This document shows positions 21,949-30,729 of a stretch of DNA of 64,000 nt, in pieces. The notes beneath the pieces were generated by a model, which was not told the DNA's origin, made no database searches, and was given only the letters and a program-made list of their open reading frames with translations. Source of the stretch: Plesiocystis pacifica SIR-1 (GTDB lineage: Bacteria > Myxococcota_A > Polyangia > Nannocystales > Nannocystaceae). The first letter of the stretch is position 1, and every line of letters starts with the position of its first letter. The DNA is taken from assembly GCF_000170895.1 (NCBI RefSeq), contig NZ_ABCS01000018.1, forward strand, positions 62,001-126,000. Reading direction: 5' to 3'. The translations under genes were made by a program, and so were the position numbers.

Positions 21949-24900
21949 TCAGCTCGCCAGCGGAGGGCGAGAGCCCCGTCGACGCCACCCCCTCCTGCAT
22001 CGAGGCCGTCGAGTCAGCCCGCGCCGTCGAGGTCGTTGAGCTCGTCGAACTCGCCAAGGTCGTCGAGGTCGTCGAACTCGCCGGGGCCGCCGCGACGCAC
22101 GCCCCGCCGAGATCATCACGAGCAGCTCGTTCTCTGCCGTCCTCAACATCTCACGCATGAGCGCGACATACTCGCAGCCCGCCATCTGCAGCGCATGGTT
22201 GTAGTGCACCTGCCGGTCGTTAAAGTCATCGTAGAGATAGTACAGCTCCGAGATCGTCTCGTAGTAGGCCCGCCGCATCGAGATGACCTCCTGGCTCTGC
22301 ACCAGACAGCGCAGGGCCCTACGCTTGAGCGCCTCGAGCTCCAGGGGATCCATGGAGTCACGATGGGCCTTCTTCCGGCACTTGATCCACAGCTGAGCGA
22401 GGGTCGTGCCCAGGTGCATGGGTGTGAAGTGCATGGGCGCCTGGACCTGATCATTGACGCGCCACAGCTCCTCCGATAGCGACCGCGCGCGAGCGAGCTG
22501 CGCGGCGTCGAGGGACCCGGTGGCTACGCCCGGCCGGATCAAGATGTCGTCGATCAACAGCTTGATACCCCGCAAGCGCGCGAGGACCGGGAAGCTGTGC
22601 ATCCTCAGAGTCTCCTCCACCACGCTACGCAAGGTCTCGCGAAACTGCGACTGCGTCCCGGTGCACACCAACTCCTTACTCCGCCCCGCGTCGCTGCCTG
22701 CCCGCGCGTCATCGAGGAGCCCAAGAGCCCCCGTCCTCTCTAGCAACCGTGCCAGTAAATCGCGCCTGCGACGCGAGCTGTCCCAGCGTTCCCACTTGGC
22801 CCCAAGCCCCAAGCTACAGGCGATGTACACTAGGTCGACCGGGACATGGTTCCCAACCCCGTACTCTACGTTGGCCACCTCAACGCTCCGCGGTTTCCAC
22901 GGTGCCCCTCGCTCGAGGTAGTCGAGGGCCTGACACAGTCCAAACAACCCCAGGTCGAGCAAGCAAGACCAAAACCCGAAGCCCTTCTCGAGCTTGTTGA
23001 CGTCCACGAGCATGAGCCACTTTTTGTTGAACTTGTCGACGCTACGTATCCCGTTTGCCCACCAGTAGTAGTGGCTCACGCTGTCCGCGACCTGAAGCAG
23101 TTCTCGCGCCGCGTCTTCAAAGTAGCCAGCCCGACGAAGGAGCTTCGCGCTCGAGACGGACATCAGCAAGGACAGCAGCAGGCGCTGGGCGTCCGTGTGT
23201 CGCTCCTTGAACTCTAGCCAACGACTCCCAGGGGACAAGCTCTCGTCAGGCTTGGGTTCCGACTCGGGCTCGGACTCAGAAGCACCTAGGCGGAGCAAGC
23301 CAAACCATCCCGAGAGTGTGCCGATGTCGTCCCCATCGAGGACCGGGAGCAAGGGCGCGCTCACGGCCTGCCACTCGGAATAGGCTATCTTGTCTTCCTT
23401 CTTCTTGGGGAAAGCATCACGCCCGTCGTCCTCGAACCACATGATGAGGCTGACGTTGAAGCTCTTGGCGATGGCGTTGAAGTCGATGATCTCTGGGCGC
23501 GGAGCAGAAGATCGCCGACGCCGCTCACCGGTCAAGATGCCCTCGATGAGGCCAAACAGCGACACTCGAGAGAGCGCGCTCTCTGCCAGATCCGCCAGCC
23601 CGCTACCGGCGACCCGGAACATGAAGTCCGACCAGCCCCGAAACTCGATGGTCGAGGCGAGCGGCTCACCCGGTTTCTTTGGGCTCCAAACATTGTACTT
23701 GGGCCCCGAGGACGCCAGCCGCGTGTGGATGAAGCGCCTGAGGTCATGCAGCCCAAGGGCGTAGTGGTAATAAGCGCGCAGTAGATAGCCCTCGGCCCCG
23801 CCCCGGAGCTTGAGTATCGTTAGTGCCTCCCCCGTGGCCTGAGCGCCTGTCGGCAACTGCTTCTTCAGGTCCGCGGCCTGGGGGATCTGTCGACCCTTGA
23901 AGAAGTACAGGTCGCCGGCTTTGTTGTGCAGCTCGGCCATGATCAGCGAGAAATTCGAGTGCCGAACGTTGACCGGGTCCGGGGTCTTGGGGCCCTCAGT
24001 GCTGGTGCTGCCGACGAAGGGCAGCACCAGGCGCAGGTGGTACAGCTCCTCCTCGACGAGGCTGGTGCTCGTGTCCACACCGCCGCTCATTTTCTCCGCG
24101 ATCCAGGCCTCGGCGTAGGCCCCCTGGTAGAGGATGTTGAGGTGCTTGAGGCTGTGCAGGCGCACCTGCTCGAGGCTCTTGGCGCCCTTGGGTCTCGCGA
24201 CCTTGTCGTCACTCCACGGCTCGAAGTTGGGCCACTCGGAGTCGAGGTAGGTCGCCAACAACGTCCGCGCGAAGCTGCGCGCGTCGCGATACTCGCTCGC
24301 CGCGCGCTCGTAGTTGCGCGAGAGCTCGAAGGTAAGCCCCACCTGCAGCATCAAGCGCAGGCGGGTCACGCCCCACGCGATGTTCTGTCCGGCGCTGTCC
24401 TTGGCCTCGCCCTCGCTGAAGCTACTCAAGATCACGTCCCGCACGGGGTTGCGCGTACCGTGGCCCATGCGGCCGCGAAATTGCCCGTCGAGCTTGGCGA
24501 GGGCCATCCCGTAGTAGTAGCGCGCCGAGTCGAACTCCTGGTCAAACTCGAACAGCTCGCCAAGCCCTGCGAGCACGTCGTGGGGCGCGTCGTCTCCCAT
24601 GGCTAGGATGGTCCGCTTGTACATCGACTTGAGCGCCTGAGACTCGTCGAGGGTGAAGTTGAACGCCGCCATCTCCTCCTTCGAGCGCCGCGAGATGTAG
24701 ACGATCTCGCGAGTCACGTCGCTGCGGAAGCGGTAGGCGTAGAGGCCGTTGAGGATGGGGTGGAGCATGCGCTCGGACCAGCTCAAGACCAGCTCCTCGA
24801 GCAGTTTGCGGTGATCCGGGGCCCTGTGCACGTGGACCAGCTCGTCGACGCGCTCAAGGTTCGTCCAGGTGAACGCGCGCTGGTGAAATTTGAACAGGAA

Positions 24901-27900
24901 GTCAGAGAAGTAAAACAGTGCGAGGACCAGCTTGTCGTCGCGCTGCGCATAGCGCAGCTCGAAGTTCGCGGCGAGCCGACGACAGACCGTGGCGACAAAC
25001 TGAACCCGAAAGCGCTCGTCCTCGCTGAACAGCAGCACGTGATCACTCTCGCCCAATTTGGAAGACCAGCGCAGCGCCTCGCTCCGCGCGACCCGCCCCG
25101 TCGGGCGGACGAAGCTCTCGAGTAGCTCCTTGAGCTTCTTGGGGTTGCCCATACTACGAAAGGTCAGGAAGTCGACGAAGTCCTCTTGCATGCACCGCGA
25201 CCACAGCGTCGCCATCTCCGGGGCGCCGGGGACACACTCGACGAAGCTCAGGCTCGCCTTATGTTCCTCCTGCACCGCGGCACTGCCCCTGGGCGCCTCG
25301 ATCCTAGGCTGCACGAAGCCCAGACTAAACTCGGGGCGCCGCTGCATGGCGATGCTCAATCGCGTGTAGTCGTCCCGCCACGACCGATAGTTGGACCGAG
25401 CGCGTTCGTGCTGCTTGTCAACATACTGCCCGATGCGACGGCTCCAACGCGCCTTGTCGGGCTCGGGGTTGTCGGTCAACAGCGAGGGTAGATAGATCGA
25501 GGCTCGAAAGATGTTGGTCAGCAGCGGCACACGGGCGGTCAGATCGGCTAGCCACTCGTCGTGGAGGTTGCGCCCTCCGACCATGATGAAGCGCGCGGGC
25601 GCGCCGCTAAGCAGGTTCTTCATGTCGGCGAACAAGCCGTTGATCTTGCGCGTGCGCATGTCCTCGGCCCCGCGAGCGGCCAGATCCTCGGGCGAGAGCT
25701 CGGCCTCGTCCCGCTCTGGGTCCCCGCGCGCGCCGAGCTTGTCGAGTTCGTCGAATACGAAGGTGATCTCTGGCGCTGGCAGGCTCAGCTGTCGGCGGCT
25801 GATGAAGGGCAGGCGCGGAGCACGCATCTCCTCAAGAATCTGCATCAATGCAATCTCGATGGTCCGCGGGTCGGACTTCTCAAACTCCTTCGACTCGACC
25901 ACGTGCGGCGTCGTCAGCGAGCCCAGCGAGCCGCGCAGGGTCATGCGTGAGCTGTGCGCCGACACCCCCCGCCGACCCGCGATGCTGTCGAGCACTTCGT
26001 CGAGGCGCTTGAGCAGGGGGCTGTAGGGCGTGATCGAATACTGGCGCTCGATCAACCGAACGATGAGGTAGAGCACCAAAAAGGTCAGCAAGTGATAGAG
26101 ACGAACCGTCACCCCCTCGTGGCTGATGGGCACTCGCCCGCGCCAGACCTGGACCGCGTCGTTCCAGGCGGCTTGCCCCCGCAGGTTCCCCGAAGAAGGC
26201 TCTCGGCGAGGGATCGGTAAGGGCTTGACGCAGGGCAAGAACTCGCACAGCGCCAGATCGCTCCGATATACAGGGTCTACTATGGCTGTGCTCGCCTCCT
26301 GCGCGAGGGCCTCCTCAACCTCTGCCCTCAGCGTCGGCCCGAGCTGCTCTTCGAGCTCGGTGCAGCGCTCAGGTCCGCCATGGGCGGGTAGGTCAAAGCG
26401 ACCGCCCACGAGCGGCTGATAGACCCAGGTCATCAGCGTGGGGTATCGCGCAAGCGGCCGGATCAAGGAGTGATCGGCGACGCCATCGGGGAAGTACAAG
26501 CAGCCCGCCTCGGCCATGGCGTAGCTCATGGTGTACTCGACCTGAGCGTCGACGAGGTATCCTTGGGCGGGGCCGAGCTTGGACGCCCCGAGCGACGCGC
26601 GGGCCCCTCCTCTGTCGATGTCTGAGCGGGCCTCCAACGCTCGCCTCTGCACTTCCCACTCTTCGAGAGCTCTCAGCGAGCACTCGGCGCGGGCCTCCAT
26701 AGCTCGGCTCGCCAAGAGGTCCGAGCCCTCACCCTGACAAGAGAACGCTTGTCCGAACCACGCCTCCAAGCTGTCCCGAAGCGCCTCGACCTTCCTGGTC
26801 TGCAGAGCGGCGTCGTCGTCCAGTCGCTGCTTCAGCGCGCTCGGCTCTCGAGCGTTCCCTTCCTGAGCCCGTTTCCGCTCCACGGTCCACTGTTGCGCGC
26901 CGTGAATGTCGACCACCGGAGCGGGGGGCGCGAACAGGCGGTCTCCGATCAGCGTCGACAGGACCAGGATCAGCAGCACCTTCACAACGACAAAGAGCAT
27001 CGCCACAGGGCTCGCCCAGGCGACGAAGCGCCGGTGAAAGGCGACTCGCAGACCGGCGAGCATGGCGTGCACGACGTGCTGGTGCTCGAGGGTGTCAAAG
27101 CCCAGGTTGACGTGGATCGTCAGGGTGCGCAGCCACGAGTGATAGAGCCACCAGTGAAAGGTCTGACGGGCCAGGACCCGGTGGGCGTGCTGCTCGGCCG
27201 TGTAGTACGCGTCCTGCTCGGCGGGTGTGTAGCCAGAGACCGCGTCGAGCCCTCGGCTCAAGTCGCGGGCGCGATCGTCTCGCAGCCACGCGAAGGGGCG
27301 GACGATCCACTCGTACTCGAGGGTGAACAGGAAGAACAGCAGGGGCAACAGCGCCAGCGGCCAGTGCGTGGCGTCGATCTCGACCTTGGCCTGTCCGACC
27401 AGGAGAATCTGGACCAACGGCGATAGGAGCTGCACGCTCACCAACACCATCGCCGCCGCCTTGAGGACCAGCGCCGAGCGAGGGCGCGCCGCGAACATCG
27501 TCCGATGGTTCTCGCCCACGACCTCCAGCGGAGCCAAGGCAAGCGCGACAGCCAAGCCAAGACTCGACAGCACCACAGCCCCCCCATATACGGCCCATGG
27601 GCTGAACCCCGCTTCCGCTCCGGCGTAGTCCATCGTTCCAGTGAAAAACAGCACAGCGCTAACAAAAAATGCGAATATCGAAGGGAGGATAGCTCGATGT
27701 TTTGGCTCCCCTTTTGACAGTAGGCTCCACTCCCGCATCAACCAGAAAAGTGCGAGCGCGTGAAAACCCAGACTCAAGTTTCCGTAGTAGGCGATGGGCT
27801 CACAGGCCTGGGTATCCAAGCCGCACATGGTCATGAGCGAGAGCTCGAAGCTCAAAGGGGCGAGGACCGCTAGCGCAGTCGCCAACACGGTCGTCCTTCT

Positions 27901-28713
27901 CAGGCGAGGGGAACGATTCGGGCTCAAGAAGCCGTGGGACTTCGGGACCTTTGAGTCACGCTGGACGGCCGAGAAGCTCTGCGAAACCACGGCGAAGACC
28001 GTCGTCGCCAAGAACATGCGTGCGGCGGTCACGTGCGGAGAAAAGTTGAGCTGACCAAGGTTCGACAGTGCCCCCTCTTTCCTTCCCAGGAAATGGGCGA
28101 CCTCAACGGGCAGGGTCAAGCCGACCGCGATGAGCACAAATGCGACCGTGAGCCCCGCCGCCTGCCACCGCTTCATGGTGGTCGCCTGAGTCAGCTTCCA
28201 GCAGTACAAGACCGGCGAAGCGCAGACGATCAAAAAGGGCGCGATCGCAAACCACACCAAGGACCGGACCCGCTCGTCCTGCGGCATGTACCAACTCTCC
28301 TCGAGGAAGAGCAGGATGTTGAACACCTCGTGGGCGAGCAGCAGCAACACAAGCCCCAAAGCGCCTACGAGCATGAACATCACCCGGTCCCAGAAGATGG
28401 ATCTGCCCACCTCCGAGCGCAGCGCCCGAGAGAAGACGTCCGCGTCGTACTCTCGCAAGGTCTCGTGCACGAAGCTGGTCTTGCCCGCGCCGCGCTGCCC
28501 CGTGACGAGGAACGCCCCGCGGGGACCATGGTTGAGCAGGAGGTCGCGAAAGTGTGCTCTTTGGCCATCCCGGCCAACGAGCACCTGGTTGTCGCCTGGC
28601 TCGTCCTTAGAGCGTGAGACGTAGCGTCCGAAAGGCACCACGATCTTGGGCGAGAGCCAGTTTCTCTCCCTCGACGCTCCACTGTTTCCACTGTTGCTTC
28701 TATTGCTACTCAC
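21949..28713 (-). CDS. Giant membrane P-loop NTPase with KAP-like layout
   Basis: 2254 aa, GTG start. Walker A is at residues 72-79 (TGQRGAGKTSF). A long insertion with several hydrophobic spans follows (for example MFMLVGALGLVLLLLAHEVF and WFAIAPFLIVCASPVLYCW), with another span near 890-920. Walker B is near 981-992 (ITFVFDELDKLG), then a sensor-like FIMVGGRNLHDEW. The C-terminal 1200 residues are helical and TPR-like. A membrane insertion between Walker A and B is typical of KAP NTPases, some of which exclude phages. A defence role is inferred from this and the location beside an integrase and a restriction-type operon. The Arg-rich end (about 22014-22090) may be out of frame. Confidence 0.8.
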   Translation of the reverse strand: MSSNRSNSGNSGASRERNWLSPKIVVPFGRYVSRSKDEPGDNQVLVGRDGQRAHFRDLLLNHGPRGAFLVTGQRGAGKTSFVHETLREYDADVFSRALRSEVGRSIFWDRVMFMLVGALGLVLLLLAHEVFNILLFLEESWYMPQDERVRSLVWFAIAPFLIVCASPVLYCWKLTQATTMKRWQAAGLTVAFVLIAVGLTLPVEVAHFLGRKEGALSNLGQLNFSPHVTAARMFLATTVFAVVSQSFSAVQRDSKVPKSHGFLSPNRSPRLRRTTVLATALAVLAPLSFELSLMTMCGLDTQACEPIAYYGNLSLGFHALALFWLMREWSLLSKGEPKHRAILPSIFAFFVSAVLFFTGTMDYAGAEAGFSPWAVYGGAVVLSSLGLAVALALAPLEVVGENHRTMFAARPRSALVLKAAAMVLVSVQLLSPLVQILLVGQAKVEIDATHWPLALLPLLFFLFTLEYEWIVRPFAWLRDDRARDLSRGLDAVSGYTPAEQDAYYTAEQHAHRVLARQTFHWWLYHSWLRTLTIHVNLGFDTLEHQHVVHAMLAGLRVAFHRRFVAWASPVAMLFVVVKVLLILVLSTLIGDRLFAPPAPVVDIHGAQQWTVERKRAQEGNAREPSALKQRLDDDAALQTRKVEALRDSLEAWFGQAFSCQGEGSDLLASRAMEARAECSLRALEEWEVQRRALEARSDIDRGGARASLGASKLGPAQGYLVDAQVEYTMSYAMAEAGCLYFPDGVADHSLIRPLARYPTLMTWVYQPLVGGRFDLPAHGGPERCTELEEQLGPTLRAEVEEALAQEASTAIVDPVYRSDLALCEFLPCVKPLPIPRREPSSGNLRGQAAWNDAVQVWRGRVPISHEGVTVRLYHLLTFLVLYLIVRLIERQYSITPYSPLLKRLDEVLDSIAGRRGVSAHSSRMTLRGSLGSLTTPHVVESKEFEKSDPRTIEIALMQILEEMRAPRLPFISRRQLSLPAPEITFVFDELDKLGARGDPERDEAELSPEDLAARGAEDMRTRKINGLFADMKNLLSGAPARFIMVGGRNLHDEWLADLTARVPLLTNIFRASIYLPSLLTDNPEPDKARWSRRIGQYVDKQHERARSNYRSWRDDYTRLSIAMQRRPEFSLGFVQPRIEAPRGSAAVQEEHKASLSFVECVPGAPEMATLWSRCMQEDFVDFLTFRSMGNPKKLKELLESFVRPTGRVARSEALRWSSKLGESDHVLLFSEDERFRVQFVATVCRRLAANFELRYAQRDDKLVLALFYFSDFLFKFHQRAFTWTNLERVDELVHVHRAPDHRKLLEELVLSWSERMLHPILNGLYAYRFRSDVTREIVYISRRSKEEMAAFNFTLDESQALKSMYKRTILAMGDDAPHDVLAGLGELFEFDQEFDSARYYYGMALAKLDGQFRGRMGHGTRNPVRDVILSSFSEGEAKDSAGQNIAWGVTRLRLMLQVGLTFELSRNYERAASEYRDARSFARTLLATYLDSEWPNFEPWSDDKVARPKGAKSLEQVRLHSLKHLNILYQGAYAEAWIAEKMSGGVDTSTSLVEEELYHLRLVLPFVGSTSTEGPKTPDPVNVRHSNFSLIMAELHNKAGDLYFFKGRQIPQAADLKKQLPTGAQATGEALTILKLRGGAEGYLLRAYYHYALGLHDLRRFIHTRLASSGPKYNVWSPKKPGEPLASTIEFRGWSDFMFRVAGSGLADLAESALSRVSLFGLIEGILTGERRRRSSAPRPEIIDFNAIAKSFNVSLIMWFEDDGRDAFPKKKEDKIAYSEWQAVSAPLLPVLDGDDIGTLSGWFGLLRLGASESEPESEPKPDESLSPGSRWLEFKERHTDAQRLLLSLLMSVSSAKLLRRAGYFEDAARELLQVADSVSHYYWWANGIRSVDKFNKKWLMLVDVNKLEKGFGFWSCLLDLGLFGLCQALDYLERGAPWKPRSVEVANVEYGVGNHVPVDLVYIACSLGLGAKWERWDSSRRRRDLLARLLERTGALGLLDDARAGSDAGRSKELVCTGTQSQFRETLRSVVEETLRMHSFPVLARLRGIKLLIDDILIRPGVATGSLDAAQLARARSLSEELWRVNDQVQAPMHFTPMHLGTTLAQLWIKCRKKAHRDSMDPLELEALKRRALRCLVQSQEVISMRRAYYETISELYYLYDDFNDRQVHYNHALQMAGCEYVALMREMLRTAENELLVMISAGRASRRPRRVRRPRRPWRVRRAQRPRRRGLTRRPRCRRGWRRRGSRPPLAS

Positions 28714-28957
28714 CGATCGAGCCCCCGTTCCGCCGCCTCGCCATTTAAGACTTTGGCCCGGAAGACGACCCAGTCACCCTACAGGTCATCAAAGTCGAGC
28801 GTCAACCCGACAGTTCATCTGGGCGTCGGAGCGCTTTCGCCCACCACCTTGATGCGAAGCGTAGCCATTCTGTACAGTAAACTTCAGTCTTCGGATGGAG
28901 CCCGATCAGCCGCGTCGACAGCGAGTACAGGCCCTGGCGACCTGGGCATAGTGTTCG

Positions 28958-30289
28958 GGCGCTTCAGGAATTCGTGTGGGCGAGATGAGCGCTCGGATAG
29001 AGCTCGAGCCCCCCGCAGTGAAACAAGATCGCGCTCCGAAACCGAGCCCGGCTCCGATACCCGCACGCCCGTTTCTTCAGCGCCTGGATCTTCGAGTTCA
29101 CCGCTTCGAGTGAGGCGTTCGTCGCCCCGAGGACGATCGCGTTCACGATGCCCCACAGGTGCGCCCGCAGGGTCCGGCCGACCTTGACCATCGGCGGCAG
29201 TCGAGACCGCGCCATCCCGCCGATGAGCCGCTTCCAAGCCCGCCGCGCCCAGCCCCGCCGCTCGTAGCTCCACAGCTGGCGCGCGGCCTCCTTCATCGCC
29301 CACGCCCTCGCTACTCGCAGCGAGCTCCCGCGCAGGGCCTCGAAGCGAAGCCGGCTCTTGGCCGTCATGTTCTCGGGGTTCTTCAGCCACAGGTAGCGAG
29401 TCCCCGTCAGGGTCCGGTCTCCGAGCTCGCGCAGCTCGGCGTGCTCATCGACCCGCACCTTGTTGACCCCGTCGTTGATGTGCTTGGCCACGTGGAAGCG
29501 GTCGAAGGCGATCTTGCGCTCCGCGTCAGGGACGTGGATCAGCGTCGCCTGGACGTAGGGCCCCCACATGTCCATCGACACCGACTCCAGGCTCTGGAGG
29601 TGTTCGAGGGGGGTGCCAAAGTAGAATTCCTCGAGGTCGAACTGGCGGCGGTTGTCGAGGACGTCGATGACGTGTTTGCGGTCGCAGTCGTAGACCACGG
29701 TCACGTACTCGTGGCGCTTTTGGAACGAGGTCTCGTCGATGCCGATGTTGCGCAGCGGCTGGGACTGCCGGCGCTCGAGGCCCCGCGCGACGGCTCGGGT
29801 CATGACGCCGTCGACCTCGTCCCAGGTCATGCGCAGCATCCTCGCCACGGCGGACACGCTGGCCTCTTTGAGCCAGTCGATGACGAGCGCCTCGAACATC
29901 GCGGTGAACCTCGAGCCGGGCTCGGCCCAGGGCACCTTCAGCTGCTTGACGCCATGCTCGGCGCACTTGACCCGCGGGACCTCGGCCGTCAGGAGGGTCT
30001 TGTACTGCATGGTATCGAGGTGCCTCCAGGTGCGAGTCCGCGTGTCGTAGCGCCCGGCCGCGGCCCCGCAGACTGGGCACGGGAACTCGGCGCGCTCGTC
30101 TCGGGAGATGAAGATCTCGACCTCCCCAGCCTCGAGGCGCGGGTCGACGTCGCGGACGTACCAGGGGTCTTCGATTCCGAGGAGCTTGGCGTAGAGGTCT
30201 CGGTCGCGCACGGGCTCTCAGCATGCCTGGGCTGGAGGGGGCGTACCAGGGTTCCCAGCGGGGTGACCCACTCAAAATCCTGAAGCCCC
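28958..30289 (-). mobile_element. ISL3-family insertion sequence
   Basis: 1332 bp. Imperfect terminal inverted repeats: GGCGCTTCAGGAATTCG at the left and, inverted, GGGGCTTCAGGATTTTG at the right. It is flanked by the 8-bp direct repeat AGTGTTCG (28950-28957 and 30290-30297), the target-duplication length known for ISL3. It carries one transposase gene whose stop lies inside the left repeat. It separates the giant NTPase from degraded sequence and the restriction-type operon. Confidence 0.92.
28964..30211 (-). CDS. ISL3-family transposase
   Basis: 415 aa. An N-terminal zinc finger (CPVCGAAAGRYDTRTRTWRH, then VPRVKCAEHGVKQLKVPW) and a helix-turn-helix region lead to the DDE domain: NIGIDETSFQKRHEYVTVVY, SMDMWGPYVQATLIHVPDAE, FDRFHVAKHINDGVNKVR, and a C-terminal NASLEAVNSKIQALKKRACG. 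Length and motif order fit IS204/IS1001/IS1096/IS1165. It appears intact, so the element may be mobile. Confidence 0.95.
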   Translation of the reverse strand: MRDRDLYAKLLGIEDPWYVRDVDPRLEAGEVEIFISRDERAEFPCPVCGAAAGRYDTRTRTWRHLDTMQYKTLLTAEVPRVKCAEHGVKQLKVPWAEPGSRFTAMFEALVIDWLKEASVSAVARMLRMTWDEVDGVMTRAVARGLERRQSQPLRNIGIDETSFQKRHEYVTVVYDCDRKHVIDVLDNRRQFDLEEFYFGTPLEHLQSLESVSMDMWGPYVQATLIHVPDAERKIAFDRFHVAKHINDGVNKVRVDEHAELRELGDRTLTGTRYLWLKNPENMTAKSRLRFEALRGSSLRVARAWAMKEAARQLWSYERRGWARRAWKRLIGGMARSRLPPMVKVGRTLRAHLWGIVNAIVLGATNASLEAVNSKIQALKKRACGYRSRARFRSAILFHCGGLELYPSAHLAHTNS

Positions 30290-30297
30290 AGTGTTCG

Positions 30298-30729
30298 CAG
30301 GCGACCTTGTACTGCTTCAGCGGATCTGGGCACGGGCAGAGGTGACACAAGGACGGACACAGCGGCCCGAGGTTGAGATGAAGCAGCTGGCGCCGAAGCC
30401 GACGGCGCTCGCGGGCGGCCTTAAGGCGCACCTACTGCAGGCCGCCGACACGGGCATCAAGGACTCGCCCAAGGGAGCCAAGTGCGAAGTCGCCCTTGCC
30501 CACGCCGGTCTGCCCGACGAGGAGCACCTTCTCCACTCGACCCACGACGGTCGACAGGTCGAGCATCAAGATCTGCGGGTTGAAGTCAGTTCGTCAGTTC
30601 GGTGCACCGCTGGATCGGATCGACTTGACCCACCCTGCTCCAAGACCCTCGTTCGCCTTCACCGCCTCGGCCTGAGCAACCGCGTCGACGGGCCCACGGC
30701 CCTCAACCGCAGCTACCGCATAAAATAGC
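30298..30729 (-). other. Degenerate region with a P-loop-like fragment
   Basis: No convincing gene is seen. On the minus strand a short frame ending at TAG 30432-30434 contains LDLSTVVGRVEKVLLVGQTG, then VGKG, resembling a Walker A of an ATPase remnant. Next to it, a 63-codon frame at 30594-30785 has no recognisable similarity. The ISL3 element was inserted at its left edge. This looks like decayed mobile or defence DNA. Confidence 0.35.

Noticed and set aside
28713..28957. Gene upstream of the giant NTPase
   Set aside because: Short frames on both strands lack start signals and motifs; the stretch is probably promoter or decayed DNA up to the ISL3 target site.
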